Assembly: GCA_963827935.1 (NCBI GenBank)
Contig: CAWHCN010000013.1
Span: 434,001 to 498,000 of the forward strand
From: DATFNV01 sp963827935
Lineage (GTDB): Bacteria > Planctomycetota > Planctomycetia > Gemmatales > Gemmataceae
Length of the DNA: 64,000 bases
Reading direction: 5' to 3'
Below are positions 9,479-18,132 of this stretch, in pieces (position 1 is the first letter of the stretch; each line of letters starts with the position of its first letter). The translations under genes were made by a program, and so were the position numbers. The notes beneath the pieces are model-generated. The model saw only the letters and a program-made list of their open reading frames with translations. It had not been told where the DNA came from and did no database searches.

Positions 9479-10656
9479 TCATGCCAGAGCTGCCGCCGCG
9501 GCCTCCTTGGCATGACGCCGCGCCGTCGAATCCACGCGCAGACGCCAGTCCTTCTCCACCGCACCCGCTGGCAACTCCCCGTGCTCCAGGTAACGCCACA
9601 GGGCGATCAAGAGCTTCCGCGCCAGGGCCACGATCCCCACTTTTCGCATCCGCTTATTCCCCGATGCGAAACGCCGCGCGTACCACTGACTCAGGGCACT
9701 GTCCGGCTGCCAACGCAGCCACAACCACGCCAGCTCCACGATCAACGACCGCACGTGCTTGTTGCCCGCCTTGCTGATCCCCTGCTCCCGCTCGCTCTGG
9801 CCGCTGTTGTACGGCATCGGCGTCAGGCCCACCAGCGAACCCAACTCCTTGCCGTTCTTGATGCCACGCCAGGCTGAACAGCTCCATCACCAGGATCCAG
9901 GCACTGCGCACGCCCGACCGCCTTCAACCCCATCAGCCGACGCACCTGGTCCAAGCACGGCGCCTTATCCTCTCGCAAACGTCGCTCTTGCTCGTTGGCC
10001 GCGTCCCGCACCTGCCGGTGTAACGCCTCCCACACCGCGAACTCCTGCACAATGCGCTGCTGCAAACCCGCCGGCACCGGCTGACCCGCCCAGTCACGCA
10101 ACGCCGCCAGCGTCGTGCGGAAGTTGACATCCACGGCCGCCACTAGACCCTGCGACGCCAGCAGGCCCAGGATGCGGTTGCTGCACTGGGTCTGCTGCCG
10201 CTGCAGGTCCTTCAGTCCCCGGTGCAGTTGCCGGCCGTCCTCGTCGCCCACCGCCGGCACCTGCACCACCCGCCACACCTTATGCTCGCCGCCGTGGTAG
10301 CGACACAGCAGGTTGACCAGCTTGGCCGCGTCCACCGGGTCGTTCTTGACCTGCTTGCTGCGCCGGTTCACCTCGATGGAGCTAGAGTCGACGACGACAT
10401 TGACGATCCCGGAACTCGTCAACGCACGGTGCAGCCAGAAACCATCGCGGCCGGCCTCGTAGCAGGTGCAGACCGGGGCGTCGTCGGGCAGTCCGAAGCG
10501 GGCCTTGGCCTTGGCGATCTCCTCCTGCAGCTTGACCAGGCTGCGGGCTGGCATCGAACGGATGCGTGGCTTCTCCGCGGCTTGCGTGGCGAAGGCCAGC
10601 AGCCACTTGTCCTGTCCCAGTTCGAGGGCGACATACAGCGTCTTTTGGGTCGTCAT
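9479..10656 (-). CDS. IS110-family transposase (DEDD type), frameshifted
   Basis: The N-terminal RuvC-like DEDD domain is recognisable by LYVALELGQDKW, CYEAGRDGFW and KNDPVDAAKLVNLL. The C-terminal Transposase_20 domain contains GLTPMPYNSGQSEREQGISK and the catalytic-Ser region GNKHVRSLIVELAWLWLRW. The two parts lie in different frames: one extra base near 9918 and a second near 9870 break the text between KAVG and GIKNGKELGS. With both corrected a protein of about 390 aa results. IS110 enzymes are not known to need frameshifting, so this is either an inactive copy or sequence error. The usual first Asp appears as Glu (ALELGQ). Confidence 0.85.
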
Positions 10657-10795
10657 GGTTCGGTCTCCGTAATCAGGTTAAGGGTGTCCTACCTGATGGA
10701 GACTTGTACCACCTCCGATACCGCGCTGCCTACATGGTATCGAACGACAAGGCTCAGCAGCGGGCTCACGCGGAGGGAGACTTATAGTCCAGATA
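10657..10795 (-). ncRNA. candidate IS110 bridge RNA region
   Basis: IS110 elements encode a structured bridge RNA in the non-coding end upstream of the transposase. Here 139 bases precede the ATG and contain nested pairing potential on the minus strand: GATACC with GGTATC around the central loop, and CCTCCG with CGGAGG outside it. The AGTCTCC motif occurs at both sides. Position and structure fit, but target- and donor-binding loops were not matched to the flanks. Confidence 0.3.
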
Positions 10796-10799
10796 ACCG

Positions 10800-10838
10800 T
10801 TATTCGCGTGGCCGGGCTGCTGCAGCGACTTGTTCGGC
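10800..10838 (-). other. 5' arm of an attC-like recombination site, interrupted by the IS
   Basis: On the minus strand GCCGAAC is followed by a 5-base spacer and GCTGCAGCAGCCCGGCC, matching the R''/L'' half of the other attC sites here, including the extra G before CAGCNG. The matching 3' arm is absent; IS110 sequence begins instead. Confidence 0.5.
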
Positions 10839-10845
10839 GCTGGCC

Positions 10846-11169
10846 TTATGATGGCCGCTCTGACTCCAATGCCCGGTAGGCCCACTCGCCATCCACCTTG
10901 ACCCGATGGAACTGTCGCTCCCAATCGGATTGACCGACGGTAATCCGCTGGCTGAACCACGCGACCATGTTGCTTGCCAGCCACCCGAGGGATGGCCTTT
11001 CGGGCAGTTGCTGCTGTGCTCCCTCAATGAGGGGCCTGGCCTGGCTATCCTGGAGGAGGCGGGCTGCGATGCTGTGCGCCGAAATGTAGCCCTCGTGGTC
11101 GCGGCAGGCCTGACTGATCACGCCGGCGATGAGAGGAAACACCTCCGCTTGTTTCCATGACGGTTCCAT
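10846..11169 (-). CDS. hypothetical integron cassette protein (107 aa)
   Basis: The intact frame from ATG 11169 (MEPSWKQAEVFPLIAGVISQ) has a ribosome site AGGAGA. It is rich in Trp and Gln with a mixed alpha/beta pattern (LGWLASNMVAWFSQRI; WERQFHRVKVDGEWAYRAL). An attC-like site lies upstream (11198-11291) and an attC half-site follows 8 bases after the stop, which is the layout of a mobile gene cassette. Family not recognised. Confidence 0.65.
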   Translation of the reverse strand: MEPSWKQAEVFPLIAGVISQACRDHEGYISAHSIAARLLQDSQARPLIEGAQQQLPERPSLGWLASNMVAWFSQRITVGQSDWERQFHRVKVDGEWAYRALESERPS

Positions 11170-11197
11170 GCGTTCTCCTATACACCTCGTCGCTGCG

Positions 11198-11291
11198 GCC
11201 GAAGGACATTGCTCACCTGCCCCGCGGCAAGAGAGCCATAACCAAGGGAAAGACAGAATACCACCGGTGTCAGCTGCAGACCTGGTTCGGC
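11198..11291 (-). other. attC-like site
   Basis: Minus-strand R'' is GCCGAAC (11291-11285) and R' is CTTCGGC (11204-11198). L'' reads CT-G-CAGCTG-A-CACCGG, and the opposing arm reads CTCACCTGCCCCG when reversed, leaving the G and A unpaired six bases apart. The same two extrahelical bases occur in the other sites. It lies directly after the 11302 stop and before the next cassette gene. Confidence 0.6.
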
Positions 11292-11301
11292 TTGCTGGCT
11301 G

Positions 11302-11790
11302 CTACGCCATCGAAAAGTCCCGCTCCCATTGATCAGATCTATCGAACGATGACGCCGCGACCTTGATCCATGCGTCCAAAGGAGTCTGCCACAAGTCAAA
11401 GAACACAAACGCCGTGTCTTCAGCTGCTACTCGCCGTTGCGAGTAGCTGTACTGCCGCTGAACAGGGTCGAACTGACGTTCGCCTAACGTTTTCCGGGGC
11501 TTGTCCAGGGCGAACCGAAATCCTGGGCGGGTCGAGACCAGTTGCTTCGCTTCGGCAAGCGTGATCGATGTGTCAGGCAAGTCAAGATAAAACCCGTCCG
11601 ACGAGAACGCGAACTGGACGATCCGGGTTTCAGAATTCCCGATCCGCGGCCGCACCTCCTCCGGTGCCGGGATTGAGAAGACCAGAAAGCAATCGGCCTT
11701 GACGAGTTGAAGAGTACGGTGTTGCATCAATGCCAGGTAATGCTCGAATTGGCGGGTGCGCCGCTCTCGTGCCGCAGAGTTCGCAACCAC
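11302..11790 (-). CDS. hypothetical integron cassette protein (162 aa)
   Basis: The start is probably GTG at 11790 (VVANSAARERRTRQFEHYLA), 28 bases after an attC-like site; ATG at 11727 is an alternative. The rest (ADCFLVFSIPAPEEVRPRIG; DGFYLDLPDTSITLAEAKQL; FVFFDLWQTPLDAWIKVA) looks like an intact soluble alpha/beta protein. The first about 30 codons are duplicated near 12270-12362. An attC-like site follows 10 bases after the stop. Family not recognised. Confidence 0.6.
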   Translation of the reverse strand: MVANSAARERRTRQFEHYLALMQHRTLQLVKADCFLVFSIPAPEEVRPRIGNSETRIVQFAFSSDGFYLDLPDTSITLAEAKQLVSTRPGFRFALDKPRKTLGERQFDPVQRQYSYSQRRVAAEDTAFVFFDLWQTPLDAWIKVAASSFDRSDQWERDFSMA

Positions 11791-11817
11791 GTGTTTGGGT
11801 GCTGTTGTCCCTCTGCC

Positions 11818-11915
11818 GCCGAACGCCAAGGCTAAGCTGCCGGGGCCGCCTGCAAGGACGTTGAAGCTCGAAAACCAGGATGGCGGCCCCGGTCAGCTTC
11901 ATCCGTTGGTTCGGC
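11818..11915 (-). other. attC-like site
   Basis: Minus strand: R'' GCCGAAC (11915-11909), spacer CAAC, then GGAT-G-AAGCTG-A-CCGGGGCCGCC. The 3' arm GGCGGCCCCGGCAGCTTA pairs with it, ending in R' GTTCGGC (11824-11818). The unpaired G and A are six bases apart, as in canonical attC extrahelical bases. Length is 98 bases. It is nearly identical to the site at 12404-12502. Confidence 0.65.
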
Positions 11916-12065
11916 CGCACCCGCGCCCCCGCCGTCGTTACGCTGTCGCCGCGGGCCGTCGCCTTGCAGCCGTGTTCTCGATCTATGTCTGTGTCGACTC
12001 ATAGTATCGTCAGCGCTGCCCTACTCTGGCTCGTATGGCGGCGGCGGGGCGGCCCGCCGCGGGTT

Positions 12066-12166
12066 GGCGAACCAACGGCTGAAGCTGACGGGCCGCCATC
12101 CTGTGTTTTTCGAGCTTCAAGGTCCTTGCAGGCGGCCCCGGCAGCTTAGCCTTTTTGGCGTTCGGC
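12066..12166 (+). other. attC-like site in inverted orientation
   Basis: Plus strand R'' reads GGCGAAC (one change from GCCGAAC), followed by GGCT-G-AAGCTG-A-C, a loop, GGCGGCCCCGGCAGCTTA and R' GTTCGGC at 12160-12166. It belongs to the left arm of the inverted duplication and so points opposite to the other sites. Confidence 0.5.
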
Positions 12167-12403
12167 GGCAGAGGTGGAACAGACAGCGACTCGGCGGAGG
12201 TAACAACTGTCTGCGAATTCTGCGGCACGAGAGCGGCGCACCGCCAATTCGATGCATTACTCTGGCCTTAGACGAGTTGATAGTAGTACGGTGTTGCATC
12301 AATGCCAGGTAATGCTCGAATTGGCGGGTGCGCCGCTCTCGTGCCGCAGAATTCGCAACCACGTTGTTACCTCCGCCGAGTCGCTGTCTGTTCCACCTCT
12401 GCC

Positions 12404-12502
12404 GCCGAACGCCAAGGCTAAGCTGCCGGGGCCGCCTGCAAGGACCTTGAAGCTCGAAAAACCAGGATGGCGGCCCCGGTCAGCTTCAGCCGTTGGTTCG
12501 GC
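12404..12502 (-). other. attC-like site
   Basis: Minus strand R'' GCCGAAC (12502-12496), spacer CAAC, L'' GGCT-G-AAGCTG-A-CC, paired GGGGCCGCC stem, a variable loop of about 32 bases, returning stem GGCGGCCCC and R' GTTCGGC (12410-12404). Two unpaired bases (G, A) lie on the first arm. It follows the stop of the 12535-12913 gene by about 30 bases. Confidence 0.65.
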
Positions 12503-12534
12503 CCCAACCCGCGCCGCTCAGCGCGGGCCGCCCT

Positions 12535-12913
12535 TCAGAACGCCGCCGCCGTATACGAGCCCAGGTAGGCCAGCAGGACGCTGACCAAGGGGCATACTAT
12601 GAGTACGATGGCACTCCCGAGTACATACAGATCGACGAACACGGCTGCAAGGATCGCCACGGCGCCAGCGGCGAAGCCCAGCGCGACGGCGGTGACGCGG
12701 CGCCGGCGTCGGCGCCCGGGAGCTGCCGGCCCAGGCGCTGACGAGGGCCGCGGCCACGGCGATCAGGACAGCGGCCCAGAACGCGCCGGGCAGGGGTAAC
12801 GGGGGCAAGGCCAAAGCTCCGCTGAACAGGAGGAAGATCAATCCGATGGCGAGGAAAGCCAGCAAACAACCGCAGCCACCCTTGACGAACGCCGAGCCTT
12901 TATCATTACTCAT
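12535..12913 (-). CDS. hypothetical membrane protein, cassette gene, frameshifted
   Basis: ATG at 12913 (MSNDKGSAFVKGGCGCLLAF) leads into two membrane helices (LLAFLAIGLIFLLFSGALAL and FWAAVLIAVAAALVSAW). After SSRAPT the frame shifts near 12715; the corrected frame continues with two more helices (GAVAILAAVFVDLYVLGSAI, VLIVCPLVSVLLAYLG) and stops at 12535. Four membrane segments are predicted. It lies just before an attC-like site. Function unknown. Confidence 0.6.
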
Positions 12914-12953
12914 GGAGCACCGAAAGGTTGCCGAAACGTTGCCGAAACGTTAA

Positions 12954-13034
12954 GGAATCTATCCTGCGTGCCCCGCTGCGGTGGACTGGTGTTGACGCCT
13001 TTGGCGTCTGGGCGGGGCACGCAGGATAGATTCC
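12954..13034. repeat. 23-bp perfect inverted repeat
   Basis: Arms 12954-12976 and 13012-13034 (GGAATCTATCCTGCGTGCCC...) are exact reverse complements. A small inner dyad, GACGCC-TTT-GGCGTC, lies in the loop. It sits upstream of the cassette membrane gene. The pairing is perfect with no extrahelical bases, so it is not scored as attC. Confidence 0.75.
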
Positions 13035-13281
13035 CGTTGGACTGAACCGCGGACCCCGACCCCCTTATGGGGATTCGACCGCTAGCCCGGCCCCCATGAT
13101 AGGCTCATCCCCCACCACTGCAAGCATTTTCGCCGCCCCGACGCCGCAGGCACCCACGGGGGGACCAGGTGCGACGGCGGGCTGAGCGGCCCGCCGGCCG
13201 GGTCGGGGCGCACCGCCAGCGCTGCCAGGCCTTGGCCGTGCGTCAGCTCCAGGCGGCGGGCGATTGGCAGGGGTCACGAGA

Positions 13282-14489
13282 CTATCCACCCCGGCCGCCG
13301 ACGCCTCGCCGGCGGCCAACTCGCGATAGAGCAACCGCGTACTGCCGCAGGCGTCGCAGCAACGCGGCTGGGCCGGCTGCAATGGCCGCCGTGTCCTTGC
13401 CCGGCAACACCGCGGCCACGGTGGCTACCAGCAGCAGACGCCGGCACATCGCCAGCCGCGCCTCCCGCTGGGCGTTGGCCAGCAGGCCGTAGTGGCGGAT
13501 CTTCACGAAACCCTTGGGCAACACATGCTGCACGAAGCGCCGCAGAAACTCCTCCGCCGACAGCGTCATCGTCTTCTGACGCTGGTCGTCGGCGTAGTCC
13601 TTGTAGCGGAAGGTCACCCGGCCGTCCTGCAGCTCCAGCAACCGGGCATTGCTGATGGCCACCCGATGCGTGTAGCGGGCCAGGTACTTCAGCACCTGCT
13701 CCGGACCGCCGAACGGCGGCTTGGCGTAGACCACCCACTCCTTGGCGTACAGCGTGCGCCAGCCAGCGAGCCACGGGCCGCGGCGTCGGCCAGCGCTGCC
13801 AGGCGGCGAAGTTCAGCTTCCCGGCGTCAAGCGCCGCCCGCAACCCGGCCAGGAACTTGCCGCGGAAGACCCGGCTCAGCACCCGCACCGGCAGGAAGAA
13901 GCCCGGCCGACACGACACCCAGCGCGGCGACGCGTCGACGTCGCCCTGGGCGTTGCACGACAGGCCGCCGCCGGTCACCACGCAGTGCACGTGCGGATGA
14001 TGGTGCAGGTTCTGACCCCAGGTGTGCAGCACCATCAGCACGCCGACCACGCGCCCCCAGATGCTTCGGATTGGCGGCCACCTCCCGCAGCGTGGCCGGC
14101 GGCGACTGCGAACAGCAGATCGTACACGACGGCGGGATTGGCGAGGGCCAGTTCGCCAACTTCGGCCGGCAGCGTGAACACCACATGATGGTATTCGACC
14201 GGCAACAGGTGCTCGGCCTGCTGCTCCAGCCAGCCGGCGCGGGCCAGGGCCTGGCACTTGGGACAGTGGCGGTTGCGGCACGAGTTGTAGGCGATGCGCT
14301 CGTGGCCGCAGTCGAGGCAGTGCTCGACGTGGCCGCCCAGCGCCGCCGTGCGACAGACGGCCAGGTCGCGCAGCGCCTTGCGCTGCTCGCCGGACAAGCG
14401 TGCTGCCGTAGCGCTGCCAGGAACGCCGCGCCGTGTTGCCGGATGACGTCCGCCACTTCCAAGGCCGGCCGTTGCGACTGCGGTGGCGG

Positions 14490-14493
<4 letters not shown>
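13282..14493 (-). CDS. IS91-family (Y1/HUH) transposase, multiply frameshifted
   Basis: The zinc-binding N-terminus contains HVEHCLDCGHERIAYNSCRN and RHCPKCQALARAGWLEQQ, the IS91 hallmark. Central text includes YHHVVFTLPAEVGELA and LHTWGQNLHHHPHVHCVVTG (the HUH motif). The C-terminal catalytic region includes GGPEQVLKYLARYTHRVAIS, with the candidate Tyr, and VTFRYKDYADDQRQKTMTLS. At least four frame changes (near 14463, 14395, 14080 and 13770) interrupt it. Either a dead copy or sequence errors. Confidence 0.8.
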
Positions 14494-15381
<888 letters not shown>

Positions 15382-15387
15382 GGTGTA

Positions 15388-15444
15388 TCTCCACGTTGGC
15401 AAAAAGAAAAACGCCCAGGGCTAGGCCCTGAGCGTACGTGGAGA
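15388..15444. repeat. nested terminal hairpin upstream of the recombinase
   Basis: Outer arms TCTCCACGT (15388-15396) and ACGTGGAGA (15436-15444) enclose an inner stem CGCCCAGGGC/GCCCTGAGCG with a 3-base loop and one mismatch. An A-rich run lies between. IS91-type elements carry hairpins at their ends; this is a candidate end or a transcriptional signal. Confidence 0.5.
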
Positions 15445-15512
15445 ACGACCAACAATCGAGACGACCAATCAGAAGCGCGAAACGAGAAAACTGCCCACCG
15501 CGGAGCGGTTTA

Positions 15513-15607
15513 GTTCAACGACCAAGTTCAGCCGCCGGGGCCGCCCGCTGAACCGTGGAGCCGGCCAGGCGCATGCGGCCACGGTCGGCTGCAACGCCTC
15601 GTTCGGC
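15513..15607 (-). other. attC-like site (first cassette)
   Basis: Minus strand R'' GCCGAAC (15607-15601), spacer GAGGC, L'' GTT-G-CAGCCG-A-CCG, stem to GGCCGC. The opposing arm GCGGCCCCGGCGGCTGAAC leads to R' GTTGAAC (15519-15513), which fits the canonical GTTRRRY. The unpaired G and A are six bases apart. It follows the third gene of the first cassette by four bases. Confidence 0.7.
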
Positions 15608-15611
15608 CGGA

Positions 15612-15948
15612 TTACCTCCCGCTCAAGTCTTGTGCCGCGCCCATCAACATCGACACCAGGCCCGGCACTATGCCCGTGTTGAGCTCGCAGTGCCGTCTCC
15701 CCCGGAATCGGGTACGTGAACTGAACCGTTGCAATTTTTCGATCCGGAGGAATGGACTGAATCGTGATGTCCCCCTTCGCCGCGTACTCTTGGAACAGGC
15801 CTTCAATGTTGAAGGTGACGACCAGTTCAAACCGCGATTGGTCCTTGTTCCAGCGCAACAACGCTTGGGCATCAGGGTGCCCGTGAAGCGACAAAGAAAT
15901 CTGCTTCGTGTACTCATCCAGCGGACTCGTCATCGGCGCGTACCTCAT
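15612..15948 (-). CDS. hypothetical protein, third gene of the first cassette, frameshifted
   Basis: The start is ATG 15948 (MRYAPMTSPLDEYTKQISLS) or 15933. Strand-rich text (FELVVTFNIEGLFQEYAAKG; DITIQSIPPDRKIATVQFTY) continues, after one base is restored near 15690, as ELNTGIVPGLVSMLMGAAQD and stops at 15612. Uncorrected, the frame runs through the attC and yields an artefactual NEALQPT tail. Family unknown. Confidence 0.55.
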
Positions 15949-15966
15949 GGCTCGCGGTGTGGGGTG

Positions 15967-16238
15967 TTACTCTTTGGGCTGGACACCGAATTTCAGGGCT
16001 ACTCGCTTGACCTCGGTCCAGGTCTCTTGGACCTTCGCGACGATCTGCTTGTGTTCCCGTTCAGCGTCATCACGCCCGTTGAACCCCTCTGTGAAGGCCC
16101 GTAGTCCTCCAAGAAGACCACTGTATTTCTGAACGAACGGAATCATTCGGACCAGGCGTCAATGTGCTTGAGATAGGCCGCTTGGAAGTCTGAAGGGCAC
16201 CTTGTCAGGTCGATCTTCCGCATCTCCTTGACCTTCAT
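15967..16238 (-). CDS. hypothetical protein, second gene of the first cassette, frameshifted
   Basis: ATG 16238 gives MKVKEMRKIDLTRCPSDFQA and runs to TGA at ATGA (about 16146). The next frame continues naturally with MIPFVQKYSGLLGGLRAFTE and KQIVAKVQETWTEVKRVALK to the stop at 15967. It is read as one about 90-aa helical protein with one missing base, though two coupled small genes are possible. Function unknown. Confidence 0.5.
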
Positions 16239-16244
16239 TCTCAA

Positions 16245-16484
16245 TCAATTGTACACGATCGACGTTCCGCTCCAGTTGAGACCGTGCCAGTCGGCGAGTT
16301 CCTTGTCTCGCTTGAAGACGTTCTCCATGCTGGTCTTGTCAACGAGCACGTTACCAGGGCCGGCCTTCGGATCGAAAAGCCTGCCGCCTTCGCGTTGGTA
16401 TAGGAAGCCAGCGCCGATCAGGGCGATCACGGCGATGAGGATCACCCAGCCGCAACCGCCACCGGAGCTGTTGCCGTCCGCCAT
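16245..16484 (-). CDS. small membrane-anchored protein, first gene after attI
   Basis: ATG 16484 gives MADGNSSGGGCGWVILIAVI: a Gly-rich N-terminus, one membrane helix, then a short outer domain (REGGRLFDPKAGPGNVLVDK; FKRDKELADWHGLNWSGTSI). It is 79 aa, intact, and the next gene starts 6 bases later. Its position directly behind the proposed attI makes it the first gene of the cassette array. Function unknown. Confidence 0.6.
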   Translation of the reverse strand: MADGNSSGGGCGWVILIAVIALIGAGFLYQREGGRLFDPKAGPGNVLVDKTSMENVFKRDKELADWHGLNWSGTSIVYN

Positions 16485-16500
16485 GGTGTCACCTCTTGAG

Positions 16501-16507
16501 GCCGAAC
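16501..16507 (-). other. candidate attI core site
   Basis: The minus strand carries GTTCGGC, identical to the R' core at the ends of the attC-like sites. It is 17 bases upstream of the first cassette gene and between it and the divergent integrase gene, exactly where attI is expected. The wider attI structure was not recognised. Confidence 0.4.
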
Positions 16508-16636
16508 TTGTTCTTCGCGGCGCCGCGCGCCCTAAGCACCTGCTGCCGCGCACGGCGCTCTAGCACCGTTACTTCACCCTCCCGGCGTGCCGTTCGTCAA
16601 GCGAAATCCCCGTACAGATTCTCCCCGGTCTTTTCC

Positions 16637-16670
16637 TTGCCATCGTCGTGTTCTTGCGTACACTGTACGC
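16637..16670 (+). promoter_or_regulatory. candidate integrase promoter overlapped by a dyad
   Basis: A -35-like TTGCCA (16637-16642) and -10-like TACACT (16659-16664) are separated by 16 bases, ending about 42 bases before the integrase ATG. A perfect 7-bp dyad, GCGTACA-C-TGTACGC (16656-16670), covers the -10 box. Such placement suggests repression; integrase genes elsewhere are often controlled by LexA, but this is not a known LexA box. Confidence 0.4.
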
Positions 16671-16705
16671 TTGGAGTTCCGGTTGTCGCCCCAGGGGGTC
16701 GTACC

Positions 16706-18047
16706 ATGACCGCTCCCGCAGCCGTCGTCGCCGCTCCGCCTCGGCTCCTGGACCTCGTCCGCCAGGTCGCGCAACGCGCGTTTCGGCCAGCAGGGTCCCG
16801 GGGAGCGCTACGCCGCAGTGGACACGCCGCCTGGTCCTGTTCCACGGCAAACGCCACCCTCGCGACCTCTCGCCCGGCGACGTGCGCCGCTTCCTCGAGC
16901 CATGTCGCCCAGACAGAAAAGGACGCGCTCTTCTGCCTGGAACAGGCACACGCCGCCCTTACGTTCCTCTACCACGACGTGCTGGGCCTGGCGGTCGGCG
17001 AGTTGCCGTGCCCCGAGCCGCCCCGCCTGCTCGACCGCCTCCGGCGGGCCTGTCGGGTGCGGCAGTTCTCGCCGCGGCACCGAGGACTGCTATGCCACCT
17101 GGGCCGAGCGTTTCATCCGCTTCCACGGCCTGCGCCACCCCAACACGATGGGGGCGCCGGAAATCGAACTGTTCCTTACCGACCTGGCTGCCAACGGCCA
17201 CGTCGCGGCCAGCACGCAGAACCAGGCGTTCCACGCCTTGCTGTTTCTGTATCAGCAGGTGCTGGGGATCCAGTTGCCGCGGCTGGACGCGCTGCGGGCG
17301 AAGCGTCCCAAACGGCTGCCCACCGTGCTGTCGCCGGAGGAAGTGCGCCTGCTTGCTGAACGCGGTGGAGGGCGGCGCCGGCCCGTTCCGTTTGATGGCC
17401 CGGCTGCTCTACGGGACGGGGCTGCGGCGGCAAGAGGGTTGTCAGGTGCGCGTCCACGATCTCGACCTGGTGCGGCATCAGCTCACGGTCCGGCACGGCA
17501 AGGGCGGGAAGGACCGGGTGGTGATGCTGCCTCGGTCGTTGGCGCCGGACCTCCAGGACCATCTGGTCCAGCGGCGGCAGTGGCACGAGGCCGATGTGTC
17601 GGCCGGACAGGCCTACGCGCCGCTGCCGTTCGCCCTGGCGAGGAAGTTTCCGCGTGCCGCGGCGGAGTTCGGCTGGCAATTCGTGTTCGCGGCCCGGCAG
17701 CGGTCGCCGCGACCCGAAGACGGGGAACGTCGGCCGCTTCCACGTCAATCCCGGCATGCTCGCCCGGGCCGTGGTCGCGTGCCGCCCGCCGGATCCGAGC
17801 TGAACCGCCGCGCCGGCTGTCACACCCTGCGCGCACAGTTTCGCGACCCACCTTGTGGAACGCGGCGTCGATATCCGCACAGTGCAGCTCTTGCTGGGGC
17901 ACGAGAGCCTGGAAACCACGATGGTCTACACGCATGTCGCCCGGCAGGGCGCGGCCGGCGTGGCGCAGCCCGCTGGACCTGCTGGACGACCTGCAGCCGG
18001 AGGAGGTGGCGGCGGCGGTGGATGCCAGTCGGCGGCTGGGAGGGTGA
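16706..18047 (+). CDS. intI: integron-type tyrosine recombinase (IntI-like) with duplicated core-binding domain, multiply frameshifted
   Basis: Start ATG 16706. Across about eight frame changes the text gives a recombinase of about 447 aa, longer than usual IntI (about 320-340). Two similar core-binding segments occur in tandem: WTRRLVLFHGKRHPRDLSPG...LTFLYHDVLGLAVGELP and WAERFIRFHGLRHPNTMGAP...LLFLYQQVLGIQLPRLD. The catalytic domain shows LLYGTGLRRQEGCQVRV (Arg), HTLR, LLGHESLETT and MVYTHV (Tyr). The IntI-specific insertion before the HxxR box is present as LARKFPRAAAEFGWQFVFAA. It lies divergent from an array of attC-bounded cassettes. The frame changes are most simply sequence errors, but inactivation cannot be excluded. 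Confidence 0.75.
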
Positions 18048-18070
18048 GGCGGGGCGATCGCTAATCCACC

Positions 18071-18132
18071 GGTCCCAGAGCAGGTGTCAGGACACTGTTG
18101 GCCGAAAAGGGCCCTGGCACCTGTTCTGGTCC
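18071..18132. repeat. imperfect inverted repeat
   Basis: GGTCCCAGAGCAGGTGTCAGG and its reversed partner CCTGGCACCTGTTCTGGTCC form a hairpin with a few mismatches between the integrase stop and the convergent gene. The AGGTGTCAGGAC text recurs near 37469, so it belongs to a dispersed repeat; it may also end transcription. Confidence 0.5.

Larger units (their letters stand above)
9470..10800 (-). mobile_element. IS110-type insertion sequence
   Basis: The element comprises the IS110-family transposase (9479-10656) and about 140 bases of non-coding sequence upstream of it. Family members lack long terminal inverted repeats, so the ends are approximate. One end abuts the 5' arm of an attC-like site at 10800-10838, suggesting insertion in or next to that site. 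Confidence 0.65.
11940..12640. repeat. large imperfect inverted duplication of a cassette junction
   Basis: The text at about 11940-12270 is an inverted, diverged copy of about 12275-12640. Each arm contains the 3' end of the membrane-protein gene, its attC and the first bases of the following cassette. The left arm shows AAVFSIYVCVDS where the intact gene has AAVFVDLYVLGS. The centre lies near 12272. It separates two copies of the same cassette boundary. Confidence 0.6.

Noticed and set aside
9479..10656. Programmed frameshift in the IS110 transposase
   Set aside because: Two separate changes are needed and IS110 enzymes are normally made from one frame; error or decay is simpler.
11198..11300. 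The short GCCGAAG...GTTCGGC palindrome as a rho-independent terminator
   Set aside because: Imperfect pairing with the same two unpaired bases as the other attC sites and no T-run favour a recombination site.
12954..13034. Perfect 23-bp hairpin considered as an attC
   Set aside because: It has no extrahelical bases, no GTTCGGC-type core and an unrelated loop; it is better called an inverted repeat.
18071..18132. Inverted repeat after intI as an attC
   Set aside because: Its arms are a dispersed AGGTGTCAGGAC repeat (also near 37469) without attC cores.
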